A stretch of DNA of 64,000 nt from Streptomyces lomondensis (GTDB lineage Bacteria > Actinomycetota > Actinomycetes > Streptomycetales > Streptomycetaceae): NCBI RefSeq assembly GCF_014651035.1, contig NZ_BMWC01000006.1, positions 372,001 to 436,000 on the forward strand. Direction: 5' to 3'. Under the pieces are notes generated by a model. It searched no databases, was not told the origin of the DNA, and was given only the letters and a program-made list of their open reading frames with translations. How positions within the stretch are numbered: the stretch's first letter is position 1; each line of letters starts with the position of its first letter. The position numbers and the translations under genes are program-made. Shown here one piece after another: positions 23,636 through 31,918 of this stretch.

Positions 23636-24385
23636 GTGACCTCCTTCGCCCCGGACTCGATCGTCCTGAACCGCAAGCTGCCGCTCTGGTACCAGGTGTC
23701 GCAGTCGCTGCGCGCCTCGATCCTCGGCCGCTCGCCCCAGGACCCGCTGCGCCTGCCCACCGAGGAGCAGCTGGCCGGGCACTACGGCGTGAGCGTGCTG
23801 ACCATGCGGCAGGCGCTGAAGGAGCTGGAGGACGAGGGGCTGATCTCGCGCCACCGGCGGCGGGGCACGTTCATCGAGCCGGACGCGCGCCGGGGCTCCC
23901 CGGTCCGCCTGCTCGGCTCGGTGGACGCGATCGTGGCCCAGCAGTCCGGGATGACGACGGAACTGCTGGACCACGGCACGGCGCCCGTGCCGGGTGAACT
24001 CGCCGAGTTCTTCCCGGAGGTGGCGGAGGTCGCGACGTACCACCGGCTGCGCAGCGACGAGAAGACCGGCGAGCCGACGAACCACGCACGGAACTACCTC
24101 CGTCCCGAACTGGCCGCGCGGATCGACCTGGACGACCTCGTGCGGTGGCCGATGACCAAGGTGCTGCGCGATGTGGTGGGGGCGGACATCAGCCGCATCA
24201 CGGACACGGTGGAGGCGCGGCTGGCCGACCCGGAGACGGCTCGGTTGCTCCAAGTGCCGCTGCTGAGCCCGATCCTGCACTACACGGGCATCACGTATGA
24301 CGCCGAGGGGCGGCCCCTGGATGTGGCCGTCATCCACTACCGGGGGGACCGGTTCTCCTTCACCGTCACCTTGGACGCCACGTGA
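23636..24385 (+). CDS. GntR family regulator with UTRA domain
   Basis: A 249-residue protein starting at GTG 23636. The GntR winged helix is at about residues 14-80: LWYQVSQSLRASIL, LRLPTEEQLAGHYGVSVLTMRQALKELEDEGLISRHRRRGTFI. A UTRA effector domain follows at about 100-245 with TYHRLRSDEKTGEPTNHARNYL. It starts 26 bases after hmgA on the same strand, so it may be co-transcribed and regulate homogentisate or aromatic amino acid catabolism. Similar TCCTAC-GGTAC words lie before both genes. The ligand is unproven. Confidence 0.85.
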   Translation: MTSFAPDSIVLNRKLPLWYQVSQSLRASILGRSPQDPLRLPTEEQLAGHYGVSVLTMRQALKELEDEGLISRHRRRGTFIEPDARRGSPVRLLGSVDAIVAQQSGMTTELLDHGTAPVPGELAEFFPEVAEVATYHRLRSDEKTGEPTNHARNYLRPELAARIDLDDLVRWPMTKVLRDVVGADISRITDTVEARLADPETARLLQVPLLSPILHYTGITYDAEGRPLDVAVIHYRGDRFSFTVTLDAT

Positions 24386-24423
24386 GCGCTGCGGGCCGGT
24401 GGGGGCTGGTCGCGCCGTTCCCC

Positions 24424-24440
24424 GCGCCCCTATGGGGCGC
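24424..24440. terminator. Hairpin within a common Streptomyces intergenic repeat
   Basis: GCGCCCC and GGGGCGC pair around TAT, within a GTTCCCCGCGCCCC-type sequence I recall as widely dispersed in Streptomyces. It is 38 bases after the GntR stop and probably ends that transcript. Confidence 0.55.
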
Positions 24441-24464
24441 CGGATACGTCGTACGATGCGGGGC

Positions 24465-25601
24465 GTGACGCACGACGACGCTCCGCTGCTGGCGGACCTC
24501 ATGCCGTGGTCCGTCGCACCGCCGCGGCTCGGCCGGGGCTGGCCGGCGGCCCCCGACGCGGCGTCCCTGAAGGCCCGCTGGGACGCCTTGGTGAAGGCCG
24601 AGGGGCCCGACCGCGAGACCCTCTTCGAGCCGAGCCGCTCGCGCACGCTGCACACGGGGGTCGGCCAGCTGCCCGGCCAGTCCGGCGGCGGCACGGAGAA
24701 GCTGGTGCGCGCCTCGGGCCCGTGCCCGGAGCCGGTGCGCGTGCTGTACGCGCCCTTCGACGAGCAGTGGCTGATCCCCGACCAGCGGCTGATCGACGCG
24801 GCCCGCCCGGAGCTGTGGCGGGTGGCGGACGAGCGGCAGGTCTTCCTGGTGGAAGCGCCCGAGACCCTGCTGGCCACCTCGCTGCTCCCGCTGCTCCGCC
24901 CCGGCCGCGTCCGCCCCCTGTTCCGGCGCCCGGGCGCCCGGGAACCGAACCTGGCCCCCGGCCTGCTGGAGCACCTGGGCGCCCGCCTGGGCAGCACGCC
25001 CACGCCGCTCGACGTCCTGGCCTGGATCACGGCCACGGCCCGCCCGGACCTCACCGTCCCGCTCACCGGCGACGCCGACGAGTGGGAGCGGGGCCTGGAG
25101 CTGGGCCACCGGCTGCTGTGGCTGATGCGCCGTAACGGGGAACGCCCGAAACTCCCCGGTGGCCGCCGCCCCTACGTCCGCGCCCCGCTTCCGTCCCGGC
25201 CCCTGACCGTGCGCTACGACCGGGACGAGGAGGCGCTGTTCCTGAACGAGGGCCGCATCTCCCCGGTGCCGCCGGAGGCCTGGGACTTCGAGGCGGGCGG
25301 GGTCCGCGTCCTGGAGCAGTGGTTCGCGGCCCGCGTCACCGAGCCGGAGCCGGGCACCCTGGCGGCGATCCGCCCGACCGTCTGGCCGCAGGCCTGGACG
25401 TCGGAGCTGCTGGAGCTGATCACGGTCCTGGCGCTGCTGGCCGAACTGCGCCCCCTGGAGGAGCCGGCGCTCCCCGACCCGGTCACCACGGCCGAGCTGA
25501 CCAAGGCGGGCGTGCTCCCCGTGCCGGCCGCGGCCCGCCGCCCGGCCTCGGTCCTGGACGGCCCCGAGGAGGGCCCGGAGGGGCAACTCGCCCTGCTCTA
25601 G
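24465..25601 (+). CDS. Orphan type ISP restriction-modification specificity-domain protein
   Basis: A 378-residue protein from GTG 24465 (ATG 24456 is an alternative). It resembles the C-terminal target-recognition domain of type ISP enzymes of the LlaBIII kind: VRVLYAPFDEQWLIPDQRLIDAARPELWRV, and ISPVPPEAWDFEAGGVRVLEQWFAARV near the C-terminus. There is no helicase motif, no NPPY methyltransferase motif and no nuclease domain here or in adjacent genes. Database entries often label such proteins DNA methyltransferase, but the catalytic parts are missing. It overlaps the convergent TetR gene by 4 bases. Streptomyces genomes seem to conserve it, so a domesticated DNA-binding or other role is possible. 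Confidence 0.65.
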   Translation: MTHDDAPLLADLMPWSVAPPRLGRGWPAAPDAASLKARWDALVKAEGPDRETLFEPSRSRTLHTGVGQLPGQSGGGTEKLVRASGPCPEPVRVLYAPFDEQWLIPDQRLIDAARPELWRVADERQVFLVEAPETLLATSLLPLLRPGRVRPLFRRPGAREPNLAPGLLEHLGARLGSTPTPLDVLAWITATARPDLTVPLTGDADEWERGLELGHRLLWLMRRNGERPKLPGGRRPYVRAPLPSRPLTVRYDRDEEALFLNEGRISPVPPEAWDFEAGGVRVLEQWFAARVTEPEPGTLAAIRPTVWPQAWTSELLELITVLALLAELRPLEEPALPDPVTTAELTKAGVLPVPAAARRPASVLDGPEEGPEGQLALL

Positions 25602-26323
25602 GGCTTCTTGCGAAAGTCCGGGTCGAAGGCGTCCAGGACCCGTTCCAGCGCCCGCCGGAACACCGCCTCCAGGTCGACCGGGCCGCTCTGCTCCATGAAG
25701 GCCGCGGCCAGGCGCGGATAGGCGCCGGTGGCCACCTGGCTGCCCAGATAGGCCATGCGGACCGCGTTCTCCTCCGCCACGGACCACGGCATGGCGCGGG
25801 TGCGCTCGACGGTCGCGATGTCGTTCGCGGTGTACGTCGTCACGACGCCGTTGAGCAGCGCGATCAGCTCCGTCTTGGTGCCGGCCGGAACGTCGAGCGG
25901 TTCGAGGCAGGCCAGGCAGTGCTCCAGGTAGCGCAGGGTGTTGGGGCTGAAGCCGTACACCCCTGCCATCAGGCGGGGCGCCCAGGTGTGGCGGCGCATG
26001 ATGGCGCGCGTGTCCTCCGCGTTGCGGAGCATGTCGGCGCGCCAGTCGCCCGTGGGCTCGAACAGCTCGTGCTCGGCGCCGATGGCGTCGATCATCAGCT
26101 CGTACAGGTCCTCCTTGCGGGGGACGTAGTTGTACAGCGACATCGTGCCGCAGCCCAGCTCCGCGGCGACATGCCGCATGGACACCGCGTCCAGCCCCCG
26201 CTCGTCCGCGATCCGCACCGCCGCCGCCGCGATGTCGGCGCGGGTGAACGCCGGTTTCGGCCCACGGCCGGTGCGCTCGGGGCGCGCCCAGATCACTTCG
26301 GGTACGGCCGCTCGGCCCGCCAT
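25598..26323 (-). CDS. TetR family regulator of the DrrAB-type exporter
   Basis: A 241-residue protein with a TetR_C-type C-terminal domain. The helix-turn-helix region is ADIAAAAVRIADERGLDAVSMRHVAAELGCGTMSLYNYVPRKEDLYELMIDAI, about residues 28-80. It is divergent from the ABC exporter genes; the gap holds the operator 26351-26369. A mirror copy lies at 26394-26412 just inside the exporter gene. It is inferred to repress both itself and the exporter until a drug-like ligand binds. The sequence before the start is basic and rich in Arg/Pro. Confidence 0.88.
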   Translation of the reverse strand: MAGRAAVPEVIWARPERTGRGPKPAFTRADIAAAAVRIADERGLDAVSMRHVAAELGCGTMSLYNYVPRKEDLYELMIDAIGAEHELFEPTGDWRADMLRNAEDTRAIMRRHTWAPRLMAGVYGFSPNTLRYLEHCLACLEPLDVPAGTKTELIALLNGVVTTYTANDIATVERTRAMPWSVAEENAVRMAYLGSQVATGAYPRLAAAFMEQSGPVDLEAVFRRALERVLDAFDPDFRKKP

Positions 26324-26350
26324 CGGTCATCACCTCGGCCACCATCCTAG

Positions 26351-26369
26351 TTACGTACAGCGTACGTAG
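26351..26369. promoter_or_regulatory. TetR operator O1
   Basis: TTACGTACAGCGTACGTAG has inverted TACGTAC..GTACGTA arms. It lies between the divergent TetR and ABC genes, 28 bases from the TetR start. Confidence 0.75.
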
Positions 26370-26386
26370 TGCGCTATGGTCGCACC

Positions 26387-27349
26387 ATGACTTCTACGTA
26401 CGCTGTACTTAGTGAGGGTCTCGAAAAGCGGTTCGGGGAGGTCCACGCCCTGCGCGGACTGGACCTGGCGGTCGCCGAGGGGACGGTGTGCGGGGTCCTC
26501 GGGCCGAACGGGGCGGGGAAGACCACGGCCGTACGGCTGCTGACCACGCTGCTGCGGCCGGACGCGGGCTCCGCCCGGGTCGCCGGGCACGACCTCGTCC
26601 GCGAGGCCGCCGCCGTACGGAGCCGGATCGCGGTCACCGGGCAGGACACCTCCATCGACGGGGACCTCACCGGACGGCAGAACCTCCAGCTGTTCGGCCG
26701 GCTGCACCGGGTACGCGGCCCGGCCGGCCGGACCACCGAGCTCCTCGACCGCTTCGGCCTGACGGAGGCCGCCGACCGGCCCGCCGCCACCTACTCCGGC
26801 GGCATGCGCCGCCGCCTCGACCTCGCGGCGAGCCTGATCCGCCGCCCCGACGTGCTGTTCCTGGACGAGCCGACGACCGGTCTCGACCCGGCCAGCCGCA
26901 ATCTCATCTGGGACGCGGTGCGCGGCCTGGCCGCCGAGGGCACGACCGTGCTGCTCACCACGCAGTACCTGGAGGAGGCCGACCGGCTCGCCGGCGACAT
27001 CGTCCTGGTGGACCGGGGCCGGGTCGCGCACACCGGCTCGCCGGCCCAGCTCAAGGCGCTGGTCGGAGCGCACGCGGAGGTCGTGGTGGCCCACCCGGAC
27101 GTGCTCACGAAGGCCGCGGCCGTCCTCGACCGGCTCACGGGCGGGCAGCCGTCGTTCGACCACGACCGGAACGCCGTGGGCGTGGTCAGCAAGGACCCCA
27201 CGCTCACCCTGCCGCTGCTGGTACGCGCCCTGGACTCGGCGGGCGTGCCGCTGCTCGACGCGAGCCTGCGGCCCCCGACCCTCGACGACGTGTTCCTGCG
27301 CCTCACCGAAACCGACACCACCGACGAAGTGAAGGAGCGTGCCGCATGA
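26387..27349 (+). CDS. Daunorubicin-resistance-type ABC transporter ATP-binding protein (DrrA family)
   Basis: A 320-residue ATPase from ATG 26387. Walker A GPNGAGKTT is at about residues 39-47, the DrrA-specific GQDTSIDGDLTGRQNL Q-loop region follows, then signature YSGGMRRRLDLA, Walker B VLFLDEPTTGLDP and the C-terminal PPTLDDVFLRLTE box. It would drive export of a hydrophobic drug or lipid together with the permease, whose start overlaps its stop by 4 bases. No Shine-Dalgarno is visible and an operator copy lies within codons 3-9, so a leaderless mRNA tightly controlled by the divergent TetR is likely. Confidence 0.9.
   Translation: MTSTYAVLSEGLEKRFGEVHALRGLDLAVAEGTVCGVLGPNGAGKTTAVRLLTTLLRPDAGSARVAGHDLVREAAAVRSRIAVTGQDTSIDGDLTGRQNLQLFGRLHRVRGPAGRTTELLDRFGLTEAADRPAATYSGGMRRRLDLAASLIRRPDVLFLDEPTTGLDPASRNLIWDAVRGLAAEGTTVLLTTQYLEEADRLAGDIVLVDRGRVAHTGSPAQLKALVGAHAEVVVAHPDVLTKAAAVLDRLTGGQPSFDHDRNAVGVVSKDPTLTLPLLVRALDSAGVPLLDASLRPPTLDDVFLRLTETDTTDEVKERAA
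26394..26412. promoter_or_regulatory. TetR operator O2, inside the first codons of the ABC gene
   Basis: CTACGTACGCTGTACTTAG is the reverse complement of O1 with one arm mismatch. Its centre is 43 bases (four helical turns) from that of O1. Confidence 0.7.
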
Positions 27350-28128
27350 GCATGCTGGCGTACGACGGGACCGCGATGCTGGGCCGCCAGCTGCTGCGGA
27401 TGCGGAACAACCCGGGCCTGCTGATCCTCACTCAGACGATGCCGGTCAGCATGCTGCTGTTCTTCGGCTACGTCTTCGGCAGCGCCCTGGCGATGCCGGG
27501 CGAGGCCTACCGCTCGTTCCTCGTGCCGGGCCTGCTGGCGGCGACCGCCGCGGGCGGGATCATGACCGGGATGTTCCAGGCGGCCCAGGACACGCACCGG
27601 GGCGTGGCGAACCGTTTCCGTACGCTGCCGATGAGCCGGGCCGCCGTACCGCTCGGGCAGGCCGCCGCCGACGTGGTGGTCACGGCAGCCGGGACCGTGC
27701 CGTTCCTGCTGGTGGGGTTCGCGGTGGGCTGGCGGGTCGAGGGGGGTCCGCTCGAAGCGGTGGGGGCTTTCGGGCTGTTGCTGCTGTTCCGCTTCGCGTG
27801 CACCTGGGCCGGGATCTACCTCGGCCTGCTCACCCGGAACGAGGAGGCGGCCGGTCAGCTCGGCGGGGCGACGTTCCTGCTGCCGCTGCTGTCCAGCGCG
27901 TACATCCCGACGAGCGGGCTGCCGGGCTGGCTGCGGACGGTCGCGGAGTGGAATCCGATCAGCGCCGTGACGACGGCCCTGCGGGATCTCTTCGGCAACG
28001 CGCCGGTGCCGGACGGGGCGGCCTGGCCGGTGGCCCACCCCGTCGCGGGGTCGCTCCTGTGGTGCGCCGTACTGCTCGGGGTGTTCGTACCGCTGGCCGT
28101 GCGTCAGTACGCGCACGGGGAGCGGTGA
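27346..28128 (+). CDS. ABC-2 type permease (DrrB family)
   Basis: A 260-residue membrane protein with about six helices. It has an ABC-2 N-terminal segment (GRQLLRMRNNPGLLILTQTMPVSMLLFFGYVFG) and the DrrB-like FRTLPMSRAAVPLGQAAADVVVTAAGTVPFLLVGF region. The end helix precedes LAVRQYAHGER. It pairs with the ATPase encoded by the gene overlapping it by ATGA. The locus has no biosynthetic genes nearby, so it is a self-resistance or detoxification exporter of unknown substrate. Confidence 0.9.
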   Translation: MSMLAYDGTAMLGRQLLRMRNNPGLLILTQTMPVSMLLFFGYVFGSALAMPGEAYRSFLVPGLLAATAAGGIMTGMFQAAQDTHRGVANRFRTLPMSRAAVPLGQAAADVVVTAAGTVPFLLVGFAVGWRVEGGPLEAVGAFGLLLLFRFACTWAGIYLGLLTRNEEAAGQLGGATFLLPLLSSAYIPTSGLPGWLRTVAEWNPISAVTTALRDLFGNAPVPDGAAWPVAHPVAGSLLWCAVLLGVFVPLAVRQYAHGER

Positions 28129-28309
28129 ACGGGCGGTTCGGACACCCGGGCCGCGCGAAGCCCCCGGTCACTGCCGGGCGGGGATGAGGCACCGACAGGG
28201 GGCGTACCGCGCTCGGGAACACACCTGGCGCCGCTGCGTGCCGCGGGGATGACGGACGACGAGTGCGCAGCGTGCACTGGTGGCGGTGTGACCGCCCGAG
28301 CGCGGACCC

Positions 28310-28576
28310 CTACCTGCTGCCGAACAGCGAACGGCGCAGCCGGCGCAGCGGCGCGAAGAGCGAGACGCGGCGTACGCGCGCTCCCCTGCCGCTTCGGTCC
28401 TGCGGCTGACGCGCGGTCAGTTCGCGCATCAGCGAGGTCGCCTCGACCGTCTCCCGCTGCGGGACGGCAGGGCCCGCCAGCACCGAGAGGTGGCGGTCGA
28501 GGCGCGAACTGGTCGCGCTGCTCCCGCAGGTGATCGCAGGGACCCTGGCCCTGCTGCGCACTGTTATCTGTTCCAT
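28310..28576 (-). CDS. Small conserved Streptomyces-type protein
   Basis: An 88-residue basic protein from ATG 28576 after GGGGAG. It begins MEQITVRSRARVPAITCGSSATSSRLDRHLSVLAG and ends in an Arg-rich stretch (RVRRVSLFAPLRRLRRSLFGSR). It has no membrane helix or signal peptide and a single Cys near residue 17. I recall similar short proteins in other Streptomyces, but no function. It stands alone between the exporter operon and the anti-sigma gene. Confidence 0.6.
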   Translation of the reverse strand: MEQITVRSRARVPAITCGSSATSSRLDRHLSVLAGPAVPQRETVEATSLMRELTARQPQDRSGRGARVRRVSLFAPLRRLRRSLFGSR

Positions 28577-28702
28577 GTCACTCCCCACCCGTACGAGTCC
28601 ACCCGGCCCGGGCAGGTTAACCCTATCGCCCCGTCCGGGCACACGTGTATCGCGGTCACAGGATTCACCTTCCCCATAAGGGGGTTGACGATGTATCTCC
28701 GA

Positions 28703-29521
28703 TCACTCTCCGAATCCAACAGATTTCAGGGCGAGTTGGACGATCGGCTGCGTAGTGGGCTGCGGCGATCCGCCCGCCGGCTCGACGGTTACGGCCAGTG
28801 ACGTCGCGGAGGTGCCGAGACCGGTCGCGACCAAGGGCGTGTCGCCCTGGAAGAGGCCCAGGGAGCGTGGTTGCGCGCCCGGGCGCATGAGCCACAGCTG
28901 GTGCACGCGGCCGCCCGGCGGGGCGCCGTATCCGCCGAGGGTGACCACCGCGCTCCCCTCCGAGGCGGAAGCGATCACTCCGATGGTGCGGCCCCGAATG
29001 TCCCGGCCGCTCCTCGCCCGGGCGTCCGGAGCCGACAGAACGTGGGCGATCTCACGTGACCGGTCGCGCTCGGCGGCCAGTTCGTCCTGGGTCCGGTTCG
29101 CCTGCACGGCGAACAGGGAGGCGACGACGAGGGCCGCGGCGGCGGTGACCGTGGCGAAGGGCACGAACAGCGGGATCCGGCGCCGCTCCCGCTGCCGCGG
29201 CGGCGGCTGGGTGCCCCACACGTGCGGCGGCAGCTGCGTCGCACGCGCGCGTGCCGGTGCGCGGGCGGTGTCCTGCGGCGCGGGGTCCTGCGGGGTCGTG
29301 CGTACGGCGGCCATGACCCGGTCGCGCAGGGCGGCCGGGGCCGGAGCGGCCGCGGACCAGGCGAGCCGGACGGCGTCCTCGGACAGGGCGCGCACCTCGG
29401 CGGCGCAGCGGCCGCAGCCCTTCAGGTGCTTCTCGAAGCGGACCCGCTCGGGGGGTTCGAGGGCGTCGAGCGCGTAGGGCGCGGCGAGCGAGTGCGGGTC
29501 CTCGCGGCGGAAGAGGCTCAT
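28703..29521 (-). CDS. Membrane anti-sigma factor, RskA-like
   Basis: A 272-residue protein with a cytoplasmic zinc-type anti-sigma domain, motif H-x3-C-x2-C at His32, Cys36 and Cys39 (KHLKGCGRCAAE). A Pro-rich spacer and one membrane helix at about residues 118-140 (IPLFVPFATVTAAAALVVASLFAV) come next. The extracytoplasmic RskA domain has the GGRVHQLWLM and SLAVTVEPAGGSPQPTTQPI segments. It should hold the ECF sigma factor inactive at the membrane and release it after proteolysis. Its ATG overlaps the sigma gene stop by 4 bases. Confidence 0.9.
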   Translation of the reverse strand: MSLFRREDPHSLAAPYALDALEPPERVRFEKHLKGCGRCAAEVRALSEDAVRLAWSAAAPAPAALRDRVMAAVRTTPQDPAPQDTARAPARARATQLPPHVWGTQPPPRQRERRRIPLFVPFATVTAAAALVVASLFAVQANRTQDELAAERDRSREIAHVLSAPDARARSGRDIRGRTIGVIASASEGSAVVTLGGYGAPPGGRVHQLWLMRPGAQPRSLGLFQGDTPLVATGLGTSATSLAVTVEPAGGSPQPTTQPIVQLALKSVGFGE

Positions 29522-30060
29522 GCCGCGCCTCCCAGGCAGTCGCGCATCCGGGTCAGCCCGTCGCGCATCCGCGTCTTGACGGTGCCCAGCGGCAGGGAGA
29601 GCCGCTCGGCCACCTCGCGGTACGTGTAGCCCTCGTAGTAGGCGAGCGTGACCGACTGGCGCTGGAGGACCGTGAGGCGGTCCAGGCAGCGGCGCACCAG
29701 CTCGCGTTCCAGGCCGGCCTCGACCTCCTCGGTGACGTGGTCGAAGGCCGGTTGGTTGGCGCGGAGGGCCTCGCGCTGCTCGCGCTCCCCGGCCGCGCGG
29801 GCGCTGCGCACCCGGTCGACGGCGCGGCGGTGGGCGAGCGTGAGGATCCAGGACATCGCGCTGCCGCGCCCCGGGTCGAACTTCGCTGCGGACCGCCACA
29901 GTTCGAGCAGCACCTCCTGAGCCACCTCCTCCGACTGGGCGGGGTCGCGCACCACACGCCGTACGAGTCCGAACACCGGGCCGGACACCAGTCCGTACAG
30001 CTCCTCGAAGGCCCGCTGGTCCCCGCGTGCCACGCGCAGCAGCAGCTTGTCCGCCTCCAC
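29518..30060 (-). CDS. ECF RNA polymerase sigma factor, SigK-like
   Basis: A 180-residue sigma factor. Region 2 is FEELYGLVSGPVFGLVRRVVRDPAQSEEVAQEVLLELWRSAAKFDPGRGSAMSWILTLAHRRAVDRVRS; region 4 is RLTVLQRQSVTLAYYEGYTYREVAERLSLPLGTVKTRMRDGLTRMRDCL. Linked to RskA, it belongs to the SigK group of ECF factors. GTG 30060 is chosen because it follows GGAGAGGGGG at good spacing; ATG 30111 is a longer alternative. The divergent DUF4331 gene 226 bases away is the obvious candidate target, as SigK-type factors usually control neighbouring genes. Confidence 0.92.
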   Translation of the reverse strand: MEADKLLLRVARGDQRAFEELYGLVSGPVFGLVRRVVRDPAQSEEVAQEVLLELWRSAAKFDPGRGSAMSWILTLAHRRAVDRVRSARAAGEREQREALRANQPAFDHVTEEVEAGLERELVRRCLDRLTVLQRQSVTLAYYEGYTYREVAERLSLPLGTVKTRMRDGLTRMRDCLGGAA

Positions 30061-30286
30061 TCGGTCCCCCTCTCCGAGGCCGCACCGGGCCTGTCCCCTC
30101 ACGCGAGGCATTCGCAACGCACACACCTCCGGACGGTGTTACGGATCAGCGCGCCGAAAACGCGGGTCCCCGGCGATGAAACAACTTTTCAAACGCGCCG
30201 TAAGAACGTTTGAGATTCGACCAATCCACCCTGCCGACCGCTCCGAATGGCGTGTGTCAGGCAAGTTGGCACTGAGGACGGACGGC

Positions 30287-31819
30287 ATGACACCTTTCTC
30301 CAGGACCGGTGCGGGACGCACGAGCATCGCCACCGTGGTCTGTGGTGCGCTGGCCGCCGGCGGGCTCGCGGCCGCCGGTGTGACCGCGCTGGAACCTGAG
30401 GCGGCCTCCGCCTCCAGCCACCGCGAGGCCCCGCTGATCTCGGGGACCCCGCAGTACGACAACACCGACGTGTACGCGTTCGTCAGCCCGGACAAGCCGG
30501 ACACGACGACCATCGTCGCGAACTGGATCCCGTTCGAGGAACCGGCGGGCGGGCCGAACTTCTTCACCTTCGCCGAGGACGCCCAGTACGACCTGCGCAT
30601 CGACAGCAACGGTGACGCGAAGGAGGACCTGCTCTTCCGGTACACGTTCAAGACCGACACCAAGAACGACAAGACGTTCCTGTACAACACGGGTCCGGTC
30701 GAGAGCCTCGACGACCCGGACCTCAACATCACGCAGACGTACGACCTCGAACTGATCAAGCTGCGCGACCTCAAGGCGGTGTCGAAGACCAAGGTCGCCG
30801 ACGATGTGCCGGTGGCGCCGTCGAACGTCGGCAAGGCGTCGATGCCGGACTACGACACCCTGCGCAAGCAGGCGATCCACAAGCTCGCCGGGGGCGCGCA
30901 GACGTTCGCCGGGCAGGCCGACGACCCGTTCTTCCTGGACCTGCGCGTCTTCGACCTGCTGTACGGCGGGAACCTCTCCGAGGTCGGCAACGACACCCTC
31001 AAGGGCTACAACGTCAACACGATCGCCCTCCAGGTGCCCAACAGCTTCATCACCGAGTCGCACGAGCAGCCGGTCGTCGGCATCTGGTCGACGACGCAGC
31101 GCAAGAACGCCCAGGGCTACTTCGCGCAGGTCTCGCGCCTCGGCAACCCGCTGGTCAACGAGGTCGTCAACCCGCTGAAGGACAAGGACAAGTTCAACGC
31201 GTCCGCGCCCCGGGACGACGCCCAGTTCCTGGAGAACGTCACCAACCCGGAGCTGCCCAAGCTCATCGAGGCCATCTACAAGATCCCGGCCCCCGCCGAG
31301 CCGCGCAACGACCTGGTCGACGTGTTCCTCAAGGGCGTCAAGGACCTCAACCAGCCGCCGCACGTGACGCCGTCGGAGCAGCTGCGTCTCAACACCTCGA
31401 TCAAGCCGGCCGCGAAGCCCAAGCGGCTCGGTGTCCTGGACGGCGACAACGCGGGCTTCCCGAACGGCCGGCGGCTGACGGACGACGTGATCGACGCGTC
31501 GCTCCAGGTCGTCGAGGGTGAGCTGCTGGGCGCGAAGAACGACCTGGGCGACGCGGTCGACGAGAACGACAAGAAGTTCGAGAAGGCCTTCCCGTACGTG
31601 GCGCTGCCGACGGAGGGTTCGCGCGGCCCGCTCGCCAAGGGCGTGGACGGCGGCAACGACGTCCGCAGCCAGCTGGGCGACGCGCTCCAGCCGGCCGGCG
31701 CGCAGGGCTCGGATGACATGCGCCTGATGGCCGCGTCCGCCGGGGCCGGGGCGGGCGGCATCGTCCTGATCGGCGCGGCCCTGATGTGGTGGCGCCGCAT
31801 GCGGAACCGGGCGTACTGA
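30287..31819 (+). CDS. DUF4331 family secreted, membrane-anchored protein
   Basis: A 510-residue protein with signal peptide (STGAGRTSIATVVCGALAAGGLAAAGVTAL-type, residues about 8-40). The DUF4331 body has SSHREAPLISGTPQYDNTDVYAFVSPDKPDTTTIVANW and repeated NxDP motifs. A C-terminal membrane helix (AGAGAGGIVLIGAALMWW) and the basic end RRMRNRAY follow. The His-containing SHREAP start recurs across this family, whose function is unknown; co-occurrence with ECF factors suggests a stress-related envelope role. It is divergent from the sigma/anti-sigma pair, with an inverted CAAACG..CGTTTG word in the gap, and is the first of three genes in a row. Confidence 0.88.
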   Translation: MTPFSRTGAGRTSIATVVCGALAAGGLAAAGVTALEPEAASASSHREAPLISGTPQYDNTDVYAFVSPDKPDTTTIVANWIPFEEPAGGPNFFTFAEDAQYDLRIDSNGDAKEDLLFRYTFKTDTKNDKTFLYNTGPVESLDDPDLNITQTYDLELIKLRDLKAVSKTKVADDVPVAPSNVGKASMPDYDTLRKQAIHKLAGGAQTFAGQADDPFFLDLRVFDLLYGGNLSEVGNDTLKGYNVNTIALQVPNSFITESHEQPVVGIWSTTQRKNAQGYFAQVSRLGNPLVNEVVNPLKDKDKFNASAPRDDAQFLENVTNPELPKLIEAIYKIPAPAEPRNDLVDVFLKGVKDLNQPPHVTPSEQLRLNTSIKPAAKPKRLGVLDGDNAGFPNGRRLTDDVIDASLQVVEGELLGAKNDLGDAVDENDKKFEKAFPYVALPTEGSRGPLAKGVDGGNDVRSQLGDALQPAGAQGSDDMRLMAASAGAGAGGIVLIGAALMWWRRMRNRAY

Positions 31820-31918
31820 CCCGCTCCGCTCCTCCGACCGGCGCGGCCCGTTCCCCCATCCCCCACGGCACGGGCCGCGCCCCCCTTCCGCACCAGCACA
31901 CCCGACCGAGGAGAGGGC

